From CAZHRC01 sp964533865 (GTDB taxonomy: Bacteria > Bacillota > Clostridia > Tissierellales > Peptoniphilaceae), in contig CAZHRC010000007.1 in assembly GCA_964533865.1 (NCBI GenBank), positions 1 to 64,000 of the forward strand: DNA of 64,000 nucleotides, read 5' to 3'. The notes beneath the pieces were generated by a model. The model saw only the letters and a list, made by a program, of their open reading frames with translations, was not told where the DNA came from and searched no databases. Shown here in pieces: positions 51,835 through 60,700 of this stretch (the stretch's first letter is position 1; the number at the start of each line of letters is the position of its first letter). Both the position numbers and the translations under genes were made by a program.

Positions 51835-52128
51835 ATGAAGCAGCTGATTATTATCTCGGAAGAGGATTTTGGCGCTAAACTCGAGCGCGCCTTAGCCGAT
51901 GTCGGGTATCATCCGGCGGCGATTTCTTCAACGGGTGGTTTTTTAAAAAAGGGCAATACAACTCTTCTTCTATCTGCTCCTAATGACGAATTAGAGGAGA
52001 TATACCACCATATTGAACTGTGTGTCGCAAAGTATGGCAAGTATGCCAATGTGCCAAATCGCGCCGACGCTACGGTGTTTGTCCTCGCTCAAAGCGGGCG
52101 CTGGGAAATGGAACACGACCTTGCTTGA
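51835..52128 (+). CDS. Second, shortened DarA-like protein
   Basis: A 97-residue paralogue of the preceding protein. It keeps the core STGGFLKKGNTTLLL and a C-terminal ATVFVLAQS strand, but has ISEEDFGAKLERAL where DarA has VQDLDAPMLIEGL, and a shorter loop. ATG 51835 follows AGGAGG. It takes the place yaaR has in B. subtilis. Whether it binds c-di-AMP, or forms mixed trimers with DarA, is open. Confidence 0.82.
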   Translation: MKQLIIISEEDFGAKLERALADVGYHPAAISSTGGFLKKGNTTLLLSAPNDELEEIYHHIELCVAKYGKYANVPNRADATVFVLAQSGRWEMEHDLA

Positions 52129-52960
52129 TCAATTAAAAAACCAGTGGAGAGCAGGGACATTGTCCCACGCCTACCTCCTTGAAGGGCGCAACCACGTCGC
52201 GACATTGGAGGAGACGATGGGTTTCGCAAAAGCCTTGTTGTGTCGAGATCCTAGACCCGAAGCCTGTGGGGTGTGCAGTTCTTGTGTGAAGTTCGATGCG
52301 AAGTCCCATGGGGATTTTATTTGGATCGAACCGATCAACAACAACATCGCCATCGATGTGATTCGCGAGCTTTCCAGTTCGATGAGTCGTAGTCCTTTGG
52401 AAGGAAAGCGAAAGGTGTTTCTGATCGAGCGAGGAGATCTCCTTCGCCAAGAAAGCGCCAATGCCTTGCTAAAGACTTTGGAAGAACCGCCAGAGTACGG
52501 GGTTATCCTCATCACGGCGGCGAATAAGGACTTGCTTCTACCCACGATTTTATCCCGGTGTCAGGTGGTATACGTCGAAGGTAAAGAAGAGGTGCCCACG
52601 ACCATCGATCGAAAGAAGCTTTTTGACTTGTTGGTGGCCGTATGCAGCGGCGATGTGCTTCAGGCATTTACGGCGAAGGCGCTGATCGATGAGTACAAGG
52701 ATGTGAAATGGGACTTTTTTGAATGCGTGCAATTGTTTTTTAGAGATGTCCTCATTTACAAGGTACAGGGTGGTGCAGCGAAGTTAGCCAACGGCGAGTA
52801 TTTACTGCCCATCAAGAAATGTCAGTTTTTAAGAGAGGAACAACTGGAATCTATCCTTCATCAGGTAGATGACATGACGGGACTCTTAAAAGTCAACGTG
52901 AATTTTCAAATAGCAGTGGAGACGCTGTTTTTAAATATATTGGAGGAAGTTAATCAATGA
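52121..52960 (+). CDS. holB: DNA polymerase III delta-prime subunit
   Basis: A 279-residue clamp-loader subunit. It starts with SHAYLLEG, has a zinc-binding set CRDPRPEACGVCSSC and the lagging motifs IRELSSSMS and SANALLKTLEEPP with sensor-1 TILSRCQ. The Walker A loop is degenerate, which is normal for delta-prime in many Firmicutes. No ATG fits; TTG 52121, overlapping the previous stop, is the best start. Confidence 0.88.
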   Translation: MLDQLKNQWRAGTLSHAYLLEGRNHVATLEETMGFAKALLCRDPRPEACGVCSSCVKFDAKSHGDFIWIEPINNNIAIDVIRELSSSMSRSPLEGKRKVFLIERGDLLRQESANALLKTLEEPPEYGVILITAANKDLLLPTILSRCQVVYVEGKEEVPTTIDRKKLFDLLVAVCSGDVLQAFTAKALIDEYKDVKWDFFECVQLFFRDVLIYKVQGGAAKLANGEYLLPIKKCQFLREEQLESILHQVDDMTGLLKVNVNFQIAVETLFLNILEEVNQ

Positions 52961-53796
52961 TCGAAGTGATCGGTGTACGCTTTAAAAAAGCAGGTAAAAT
53001 CTATTACTTTGACCCAGGATCCCTTCAGGTGGAAGAGGATCAAGCGGTTATCGTAGAAACGGCAAGAGGTATCGAATATGGCATAGCTGCCATCGGCAAT
53101 CGGCCAGTGGAAGAAAAGAGCGTGGTATTGCCTCTTAAACCCGTGCTTCGCGTTGCAGATGAAGCGGATAAGTACATTCACGAAAAAAATAAGAAGAAGG
53201 CTAAGGATGCTATCGACATTTGCCAGGTAAAGGTCAACGACCACAAGCTGGAGATGAAATTGGTGGACTGTGAGTTTACTTTTGATAATAGCAAGGTTAT
53301 TTTTTACTTTACTGCAGATGGCAGAGTGGATTTTCGCATGTTGGTCAAGGACTTGGCTGCGATTTTTCGCATGCGTATCGAACTGCGCCAAATCGGCGTG
53401 AGGGATGAAGCAAAAATCGTCGGTGGTTTGGGCCAGTGTGGACTGCCCTGTTGTTGCAAGAGGTTCCTCGGCGATTTTGCGCCGGTTTCCATCAAAATGG
53501 CCAAGGAACAATCCTTATCGTTAAACCCCACCAAAATCTCGGGGGTTTGTGGCAGGCTCATGTGTTGCTTAAATTATGAACACGCCACCTATGTGGATCA
53601 CTTGAAACAGTTGCCACATAAAGGCCAGTCGGTGCAAACACCGGAGGGTAAAGGGGTGGTCATCGATCGCAATGTACTAGAGGCGACGCTCAAAGTTAAA
53701 CTCGTCGATAGCACAGGCGCGGAATACGAGCAAGTTTTTCCCCTGTCGGAGCTTTCGGTAAAAAGATGTAAGCACCAACAAGAAACTGGAAAATAG
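52957..53796 (+). CDS. ricT: PSP1-domain protein RicT (YaaT)
   Basis: A 279-residue protein of the PSP1 family. The Cys-rich core GLPCCCKRF and GVCGRLMCCLNYEH (about residues 165-210) holds Fe-S ligands. In Bacillus RicT works with RicA and RicF to bring RNase Y to specific mRNAs and affects sporulation and competence. It overlaps holB by four bases. Confidence 0.92.
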   Translation: MIEVIGVRFKKAGKIYYFDPGSLQVEEDQAVIVETARGIEYGIAAIGNRPVEEKSVVLPLKPVLRVADEADKYIHEKNKKKAKDAIDICQVKVNDHKLEMKLVDCEFTFDNSKVIFYFTADGRVDFRMLVKDLAAIFRMRIELRQIGVRDEAKIVGGLGQCGLPCCCKRFLGDFAPVSIKMAKEQSLSLNPTKISGVCGRLMCCLNYEHATYVDHLKQLPHKGQSVQTPEGKGVVIDRNVLEATLKVKLVDSTGAEYEQVFPLSELSVKRCKHQQETGK

Positions 53797-53799
53797 TTG

Positions 53800-53827
53800 T
53801 TGATCTATTAGCAATATTTGATATAAT
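53800..53827 (+). promoter_or_regulatory. Sigma-A promoter of the ferredoxin gene
   Basis: TTGATC (53800-53805), a 16-base spacer and TATAAT (53822-53827), directly after the ricT stop. Confidence 0.7.
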
Positions 53828-53858
53828 GAAATCAATAGACTAAGAAAGGAGAACAATC

Positions 53859-54026
53859 ATGGCTTATCATATTACAGACGATTGTATTGCATGCGGTAGC
53901 TGCCAACCAGAATGCCCAACAGAAGCTATTTCTGAAGGCGACATCTACGTTATCGACGCGGATACTTGCATCGATTGTGGCGCTTGCGCAGCGGTTTGTC
54001 CAACTGATGCTTGTCAACCAGAATAG
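53859..54026 (+). CDS. 2[4Fe-4S] ferredoxin
   Basis: A 55-residue clostridial ferredoxin beginning at ATG 53859 after AAAGGAG and ending with TAG 54024-54026. The two cluster motifs are CIACGSCQPECP and CIDCGACAAVCP, with all eight cysteines. It serves as low-potential electron carrier in anaerobic metabolism. With its own promoter and terminator it is a monocistronic insert in the cluster, in the place of yabA. Confidence 0.95.
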   Translation: MAYHITDDCIACGSCQPECPTEAISEGDIYVIDADTCIDCGACAAVCPTDACQPE

Positions 54027-54046
54027 TCGCTACATAGTAGTCACGC

Positions 54047-54068
54047 AGTCCCCGCAAGGGGACTTTTT
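54047..54068 (+). terminator. Terminator of the ferredoxin gene
   Basis: AGTCCCC (54047-54053) pairs with GGGGACT (54058-54064) round GCAA, then a T run. Confidence 0.9.
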
Positions 54069-54097
54069 ATTTTATGGGTTCGAGGAAGGGAGTGACC

Positions 54098-54817
54098 ATG
54101 GAAAGAGATTACATACCGGGAACGGATTACATTATATTTCAAGATAGGCGCAAGTTTTCCTTTGGAGTAGATGCGGTGTTGCTGTCGGATTTTGCCAAGA
54201 TTAAACCTGAGGATACGGTCCTCGACATAGGAGCGGGCACGGGCATCGTCGGCCTCCGAATCCATGCGCTCTACCAACCCAAAAAGATTTATGCTGTAGA
54301 AATTCAAGAAAAAGTGGCAGAGTTGTGTGCCAGGTCCATTGCGGCAAACGGCTTGGAGGAGAAAATCCATCTCATTGTAGGGGACCTCAATCGTTGTGGC
54401 GATGACTTTGAGGACGGCGCATTGGATGTGATCGTCTCCAATCCACCCTATGTGAAAAAATGTGGCGGTATCCTCAATGAAGACGATAACCAACGCATTT
54501 CTCGTCAGGAGGTCACGCTGAGTTTAGAGGACGTTTTTGCCTTTGCCCACAAAAAACTCAAACACCATGGTAGCCTATATATGATCCATCGACCGGCGAG
54601 ACTTGTAGATGTTTTGTCCACGGGAAGAGCGTATCAACTCGAACCTAAGCGTATGCGCATGATACAATCGAAAGAGGGCGCGGCGCCAACCATGGTCCTC
54701 GTCGCATTTCGCCATAACGGCGGCGCACATTTTGACGTGGATGCGCCATTGATCATCTACAACCCAGACGGAAGCTACACCGAGGAGGTGTTATCGATTT
54801 ATGGAACCTGTCGTTAA
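54098..54817 (+). CDS. trmN6: tRNA1(Val) adenine-N6 methyltransferase-like protein (YabB/TrmN6)
   Basis: A 239-residue SAM-dependent methyltransferase. Motif I is VLDIGAGTGIVGL (about residue 40) and motif IV NPPY is at about residue 118 (VSNPPYVKK). Small N-terminal start DYIPGTDYIIFQD is typical of YabB. GGGAG precedes ATG 54098. The stop overlaps rsmI by 17 bases. Confidence 0.9.
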   Translation: MERDYIPGTDYIIFQDRRKFSFGVDAVLLSDFAKIKPEDTVLDIGAGTGIVGLRIHALYQPKKIYAVEIQEKVAELCARSIAANGLEEKIHLIVGDLNRCGDDFEDGALDVIVSNPPYVKKCGGILNEDDNQRISRQEVTLSLEDVFAFAHKKLKHHGSLYMIHRPARLVDVLSTGRAYQLEPKRMRMIQSKEGAAPTMVLVAFRHNGGAHFDVDAPLIIYNPDGSYTEEVLSIYGTCR

Positions 54818-55646
54818 ACCGATGCTCTACATTGTTCCCACCCCTATTGGAAACTTGGGCGATATGACATTGAGAGGGTTGGAAGTGTTAAGAGCCGCAG
54901 ATATTATCGCATGCGAGGATACGAGGCACTCTCAAAAACTGTTAAATTACTTTGATATCCGAGCCAAGCTCGTCAGCTATCATGACCATAACGAGCAATT
55001 GCGATCTCGAGAACTTCTCGATGCCGTCGCGGCTGGAAAAGTGGTTTGTGTTATTTCTGATGCGGGGATGCCGGGGATTTCTGACCCGGGCGGTGTGGTG
55101 ATCGCAGGTGCTATCGAAGCGAGCCTCCCCTATACGGTTTTACCAGGAGCTAGCGCACAAGCGACAGCCTTGGTGGCTTCGGGCTTTGACACGGAGCGTT
55201 TTGCCTTTTACGGTTTTTTACCCACCAAGGATAAAGAACTCGAAAAAGTGTTAGACGAACTTGAAAAAGAGTCAAAAACTTTCATCCTTTACGAAGCGCC
55301 TCACCGTTTGACAAAAACCTTGAAACGTATGGCGACCCGATTTCCCCATCGCCGAATCGCCGTTATGCGCGAGTTGACAAAGCTTCATGAAGAGTACTTT
55401 CGCACGACGGTCTCCCTAGCATCGGCTAGGGAGGATTGGCGCGGTGAAATCGTGTTAGTCGTCGAGGGGTGTGTGGAGGAGCAGGCGGAGGATGGGGTTG
55501 ACTGGCGTCGAGAATTGGTGAAGTTAAGAGACGCTGGTTTTTCCAACAAGGATGCCATTAAGGCTCTATCTGCGCTCTACGATGTGAATCGGAACGACTT
55601 GTACAAAATGAGCCTTGCTGACAAATCTGGCGAGAGTGAAAGGTAG
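54801..55646 (+). CDS. rsmI: 16S rRNA (cytidine1402-2'-O)-methyltransferase
   Basis: A 281-residue enzyme of the tetrapyrrole-methylase fold. YIVPTPIGNLGDMTLRGLE at the N-terminus, CEDTRHS, ISDAGMPGISDPG and the ALVASGFDTERFAFYGFLP stretch are family signatures. It methylates C1402 of 16S rRNA in the decoding centre. ATG 54801 lies within the end of trmN6, 11 bases after GAGGAGGTG. Confidence 0.94.
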   Translation: MEPVVKPMLYIVPTPIGNLGDMTLRGLEVLRAADIIACEDTRHSQKLLNYFDIRAKLVSYHDHNEQLRSRELLDAVAAGKVVCVISDAGMPGISDPGGVVIAGAIEASLPYTVLPGASAQATALVASGFDTERFAFYGFLPTKDKELEKVLDELEKESKTFILYEAPHRLTKTLKRMATRFPHRRIAVMRELTKLHEEYFRTTVSLASAREDWRGEIVLVVEGCVEEQAEDGVDWRRELVKLRDAGFSNKDAIKALSALYDVNRNDLYKMSLADKSGESER

Positions 55647-55658
55647 AGGAACTAGTCT

Positions 55659-57479
55659 ATGTACATTTGGTTATTGTTCGTTTTAAAATCTGTACTCTTC
55701 TTTAAGCTCTCGAAGGTGCGACACACCTATCGGGTCGTATTAGCTTTCGATGGTGCGGTGTGGTTGTCGATTTACGGTGGCCTTTTCATGGGGATGTCTG
55801 CCCAAAGTGCGCATCTCCTGTGGATAATTCTCTACACTTTCGGATCAGTGCTCATGTTTGTCGATGTCATCTATTTTGGTTACTTCAACGAGTGGGTTTC
55901 GGTGCACATGATAAAAAGCGCAGGGCTTGCCATGTCAGTTCTCGATAGCGTGAAGGAACTCATGACCTTTAAACGATTGGTATTCCTTTTGGATCTGCCT
56001 ATCCTTTGGGTGCTCTACAGGCGATGGGAGACTGGGGGGAGTGTTGATGATTATCGGATTGTCCTTACCGGAGTGGGAGTGGCAGCGATCGTTATCCTTT
56101 TAGCGGATTCGAAACGTCGGAAAGCCATCTCGCGTCAGAGTTTCATCGGTTTTCACTGTAAAGACATCTATCGCGCGATGACAGGCCCTATGGTGCCGTT
56201 TGATCGAGAAGAGGGTGACGAACTTGCCGAAGCCGTCATTCGTCGCTCTCAGACCCCAAAAAACCCCTACACAGCCAATGCTAAAGGCAAGAATGTCCTC
56301 CTGATCCAAGTGGAGTCGCTACAAAATTTTTGTATCGGTAAAACGTATAACGGCGTCGAACTGACACCAAATCTCAATCGCTTTGTCCATGCCCAAGGGT
56401 CGGTGTATTTTGACCATTTCTACCAAGTTCTCGGCCACGGAAACACTTCTGATGCGGAGTTTGTCTCTCAAAACTCCCTCTACCCTTCGGTTAGAGAAGC
56501 TAGTTGCTTTCGGTACGGCAAAGTGGATTTTGTCGGATTACCTTCTATTTTGAAAAAGGCGGGTTATGCCACTTATGCTTATCACGGCTTTGATGGCGCT
56601 TTTTACGATCGAAACACTTTATTTGCCGCTGAAGGCTTTGATCGGTTTGTGGCTGGTGCGGATTACAGAGAGGGAAAAAAGGTGGGTATGGGGCTAAACG
56701 ATGGAGATTTTTACGCTCAAACTGTGAATTATCTTCAAAGGTTGAAGGACGAAAAAAGCCCGTTCTACGCATTGGTGATCTCCCTGTCGAGCCACCATCC
56801 TTTCCTGATGCCAAAGGAACTACAGAAAGTCCCGTTGCTACCCGAGGACGAAGGCACGTTGTTGGGTCGCTACATTAACGCTATTCACTACGCCGATGCG
56901 ATGTTGGGCAAATTTTTAGATGACCTGAAAACCAAGGGCATTCTCGACAACGCGATTGTCGCTATCCATGGCGACCATTATGGCGTCTCCAATGTTTTAG
57001 AAGAGAATCGCCAGTCGATGGAACGTTTTTTGAACCGACCTTACACCTATGAGGCTATGTTAAATGTCCCGTTGATCCTCAACCTAGGGGAAGATGTTCC
57101 AGCGGTCGTCGATCACACCACGGGGAGTTTCCTCGATATCATGCCGACGTTGCTCAATTTGCTTGGCCTTGAGAATAGTGATGGGATTATGTTTGGAACG
57201 GATCTTTTTTCTGAAGCCCATCGCCAAATCGTCCCACAACAAACCTATATGCGCAGAGGATCTTTTATTTCGGACGAGGTTCTTTTCGATTTTTCATGGG
57301 ATGGCATCGTCGAAAACAGCACTGCTCAAGAGCGCCATACTCAAAAAATCATCGATCCCACACCGTATTTTCATCTGAGCGGCGAGATCGTAGCAGAAAT
57401 CCAACTCAATGATTGGCTATTAGATCACAATAAAATAAGAAGAAAGAGGGGGAGGGGCGTGACAAAGGACGCTAAGTAA
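55659..57479 (+). CDS. LTA synthase-family sulfatase-domain protein
   Basis: A 606-residue membrane enzyme. Four to five helices fill residues 1-155; the extracellular sulfatase-like domain follows. Metal and catalytic residues of LtaS are recognisable: Glu in IQVESLQN, the catalytic Thr in HGNTSDAEF, and Asp-His in IHGDHYG. It polymerises glycerol phosphate onto a lipid anchor, or acts as a primase of that family. Basic tail RRKRGRG. Twelve bases separate it from rsmI. Confidence 0.9.
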   Translation: MYIWLLFVLKSVLFFKLSKVRHTYRVVLAFDGAVWLSIYGGLFMGMSAQSAHLLWIILYTFGSVLMFVDVIYFGYFNEWVSVHMIKSAGLAMSVLDSVKELMTFKRLVFLLDLPILWVLYRRWETGGSVDDYRIVLTGVGVAAIVILLADSKRRKAISRQSFIGFHCKDIYRAMTGPMVPFDREEGDELAEAVIRRSQTPKNPYTANAKGKNVLLIQVESLQNFCIGKTYNGVELTPNLNRFVHAQGSVYFDHFYQVLGHGNTSDAEFVSQNSLYPSVREASCFRYGKVDFVGLPSILKKAGYATYAYHGFDGAFYDRNTLFAAEGFDRFVAGADYREGKKVGMGLNDGDFYAQTVNYLQRLKDEKSPFYALVISLSSHHPFLMPKELQKVPLLPEDEGTLLGRYINAIHYADAMLGKFLDDLKTKGILDNAIVAIHGDHYGVSNVLEENRQSMERFLNRPYTYEAMLNVPLILNLGEDVPAVVDHTTGSFLDIMPTLLNLLGLENSDGIMFGTDLFSEAHRQIVPQQTYMRRGSFISDEVLFDFSWDGIVENSTAQERHTQKIIDPTPYFHLSGEIVAEIQLNDWLLDHNKIRRKRGRGVTKDAK

Positions 57480-57493
57480 AGCGTGTTGCGTAG

Positions 57494-57575
57494 GTGAAGT
57501 ATGCCCTATGGGCGTGTGAAGTATCTGCACTTCGTTTGACGTGAAGTGCGCTTTCGGCACGTGAAGGCCAAGAAA
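57494..57575 (+). repeat. Intergenic GTGAAG repeats with small hairpins
   Basis: GTGAAG occurs at 57494, 57516, 57541 and 57561, spaced 20-25 bases. Short inverted repeats lie between or across them (GCCC-GGGC; GCACTTC-GAAGTGC; GTGC-GCAC). The whole gap 57480-57690 has no convincing gene on either strand. Confidence 0.4.
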
Positions 57576-57690
57576 ATAAGGTCAAGAACACGGAGGACGT
57601 TAGGGTCAAGGTCAATAGATTCGCCGCCCAAAGGGTGACGTCTGTCAGCACCATTGACGATGTGACCGCTCTACAAAATGGGTGCAAATA

Positions 57691-57728
57691 AGCAAACAGC
57701 CGTTTCCCAGGAGAAACGGCTGTTTGCT
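57691..57728. terminator. Bidirectional terminator between convergent genes
   Basis: A perfect 16-bp stem (57691-57706 with 57713-57728) round CCAGGA. T-rich on the plus side (CTTTTATT). It ends both the LTA synthase gene (plus) and the ABC permease gene (minus). Confidence 0.8.
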
Positions 57729-57731
57729 CTT

Positions 57732-60700
57732 TTATTCGGTTCCTTTCAGCGCTTCGACCATGTCGATTCGATTTAATCGTCGGTGCATGATGATCATGAC
57801 GACGACGGAGAAGGCCATGGTGATGGCGGCCGAGAGGAAGTAGTTGTAGAGATGAACTCTTGGATCCATCATGACGCTGGCTGGGGCTAGGGTGGTGGTG
57901 ATTCCGGTGTGGAGGATGTGGCCTAAGCCGTAGCCGATGAAGATGCCGATGAAGGTTAAGAGCAGGGTTTCACGATAAACGTATGCGGTGACCTCTTTGG
58001 GGTAAAAACCTAGAACTTTGATAGTAGACAGTTCCCGTATTCGTTCAGAGACGTTGATATTGGTGAGGTTGTACAATACGACGATGGCAAGGGCTGAGCT
58101 AGCTAGGATGATAACCAAGACGATGACGTTTAAACTCTCGATGAGATCGTCTAGAGCGCTCATCATACCTGAGGTCGCGGAGGTGTATTGTACGGCTTTG
58201 TTGAGGAGAAGGTCTTGGATGAAACGGGAGACGTAGGTGCTGGATCGGTCGGTGAGTTTGAGGTAGTCGCTGTTTGGGATGGGCTGGCTGCCAAAGAGGG
58301 CAGTATAGGCATCCTTCGATAACACCACCATGTGCCCGGCGTAGTATTCCATGATGCCTGTGATCTTCACATCGTGGAGGCGGTTGTCTGCGTCTTCAAA
58401 GGTGAGGACGTCACCGATTTTTAATCCGAGTATCCAGCTGAGTTTTTCGGAGATCAGCGCTCCATCGGATGTGGGCGAGATGGTTTGATCGCTTTTGCGG
58501 TCTCGCAAGGTGACAAAGTCGGAGAATTTCTCCAAGTTTTCAGGCGTCACCACTGAAATAGCTTGGTCCGGGCTGTCTTTCAAGTGAACTTTTGCTTGTT
58601 CCATGGTGACTCGCGTGCTGTCTTTAACTCTCTCGTCGGTGGTGAGTCTAGTGTTGTAGGCGGCGAGGTCGTCTTCGTCAGCGTTCGGATCGTAGATTGC
58701 CATCAGGTCGTAGTGGGCGATTTCTTCAAATTGCATGGTCAAAATGCCTTCTACACTGTCTTTTATGCCAAATCCCATAAAGATCAAGCCCATACAACCG
58801 GCTACGCCGATGATGGTCATCAACATGCGCTTTTTGTACCTGAAAATGTTGCGAGCAGTGATTTTGGCGAGAAAGCTCATGCGGCTCCATAGGAAGCCAA
58901 TGCGTTCCATGGCGATGCGGTTGCCGTTTTTCGGTGATTTTGGACGCATGAGTTGGGCAGCGTTGTTTTTCAAAGAGGAACGAGTGGATTGAACAGCAGC
59001 TAATGCGGTGCACCCTAGGCTGAGAACCAGCGCAATTCCGATAAAAAGTGGATAGGGCCGGATGATGCCGTTTTTAAAAAATAAGGTTCCTGCGCTGTAG
59101 GCATCGTAGATCACGGTGAGGAAGAAGAGATTTCCGAGGAGGGACCCTATGATCCAACCCACTGTGCCTGAGATAAGCCCGTAAACGAGAAATTTTCGGA
59201 TGATCTTGACATTGTCGTAGCCGAGAGCTTTTAGCGTGCCGATTTGCGTCCGTTGTTCATCGACCATACGAGTCATCGTGGTCAAGCAGACTAAAAGGGC
59301 AATGAGATAGAAGAACCCTGGAAAGATGAGCGCTAAAACGTCCATGCGACGACTGTTATCCACATATTCAAAGGCGTCGTAGTCGTCAAATGGGGTACCG
59401 ATGTCGTAATTTGGAAATTTTAATGTGGTCAGTCGCTTTTGGGCTTTTTCGATTTCTTTTTCTGCGTCGGCGATGTCTTCTTGTGCTGTGAGTTCTTCTT
59501 CACGGAAGGTGTTGACGCCGTCGCGATACTCGGCTTCGCCATCGATGAGTTTTTGATAAGCGTCTTTTAACTCGCTTTCGCCCTTTTCCCGCTCTTCGGC
59601 AAGAGTGCGTTTGCCCTTCTCCAAGTCGAGGAGGCCGCTGTCGTACTTGGCTTGGCCGTCGGTTAGCTCATTCAGTGCTTTGTCGAGAGCTTCTTGGCCT
59701 GTTTGTCGCTCTTTTTCAAGGGTAGCTCTGCCACTGGCGAGATCTTTTACGCCGTTGTCGTACTTGGTTTGGCCATCATCGATTTCTTTTTTTGCATCGG
59801 CCAGTTTTTTTGCTCCATCGGCTTTTTCTGCTTCAAATGTTTTGAGGCCGTCGTTGTATTTGAGAAGGCCTTCGTCGTATTCTTTTTGACCGCTTTCGAG
59901 GGCTTTTAGGCTGTCGGCGAGTTTCTGTGCACCGCTTGCCTCCTCAATGGCTAGGGTTTTCTTGCCCTGTTCGAGAGTGCTCACCCCTTCATGATAGGCG
60001 ATCCAGCCCTCTTTTATCGTCTGTTCGTTGGCGGCAATTTCTTTCTCACCATCGGCGAGAGCGGCAAATCCTGCATTGATCTCAGCCATGCCTTTATCGT
60101 AGGCGGCTTTTTGGGCGTAAAAAGCGTCAGCACCCACTTGAAAAGCGGCTTTTTGCTCATTTAAGGCTGCTTGCTGCTTATCGATTTCAGATTGACCTGT
60201 AGCGATGGTTGCCAATCCTGCTTCGATTGCGGGAAGATTGGCTTCAAGAGCGGTTCGTTTTTCGATGAGGCTATTTTTCTCAGAGGTCAGGCCATTTTTT
60301 TGTATAACGAGCTCGGCGATTTGTGCGTCGATGGTGGGAATATCCGCGCCGGGAGCACCTTTAGAGGCCTCTAAACCCGCTATGGCGCTTTCGATACCTG
60401 CGATCCCTTGATCGATGGCGGTTATGCCAGAGGCGATTTGAGCAAGTCCCTCGTCAATTTCTTTTTTGTTCGCGAGAAGACCTTGTTTATTGTTTGTGAG
60501 CTCTGCCTGTCCGGCATCGATTTGGGCTTGACCCGCACTGAGTGCGGCTTCACCGGCTTCGATTTGAGCTTGGGCTTCTTTCAGAGGGCCTTCGCCGGCT
60601 TGAAGTTCCTGAAATCCACTGTCGAGTCGTTGTTGGGCAAGTTGAAGATCGATTTTGCCTTGGGCGATTTGGGCTTCGCCGCTTTGAAGTTTTGCCTGTG

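Noticed and set aside
57494..57575. Possible CRISPR array, because of regularly spaced short repeats.
   Set aside because: The shared unit is only six bases, spacing varies from 20 to 25, and no cas gene is present.
57472..57687. Minus-strand frame of 71 codons in the gap after the LTA synthase gene.
   Set aside because: It lies beyond the permease gene's terminator, has no ribosome site and odd composition; treated as repeat-bearing intergenic DNA.
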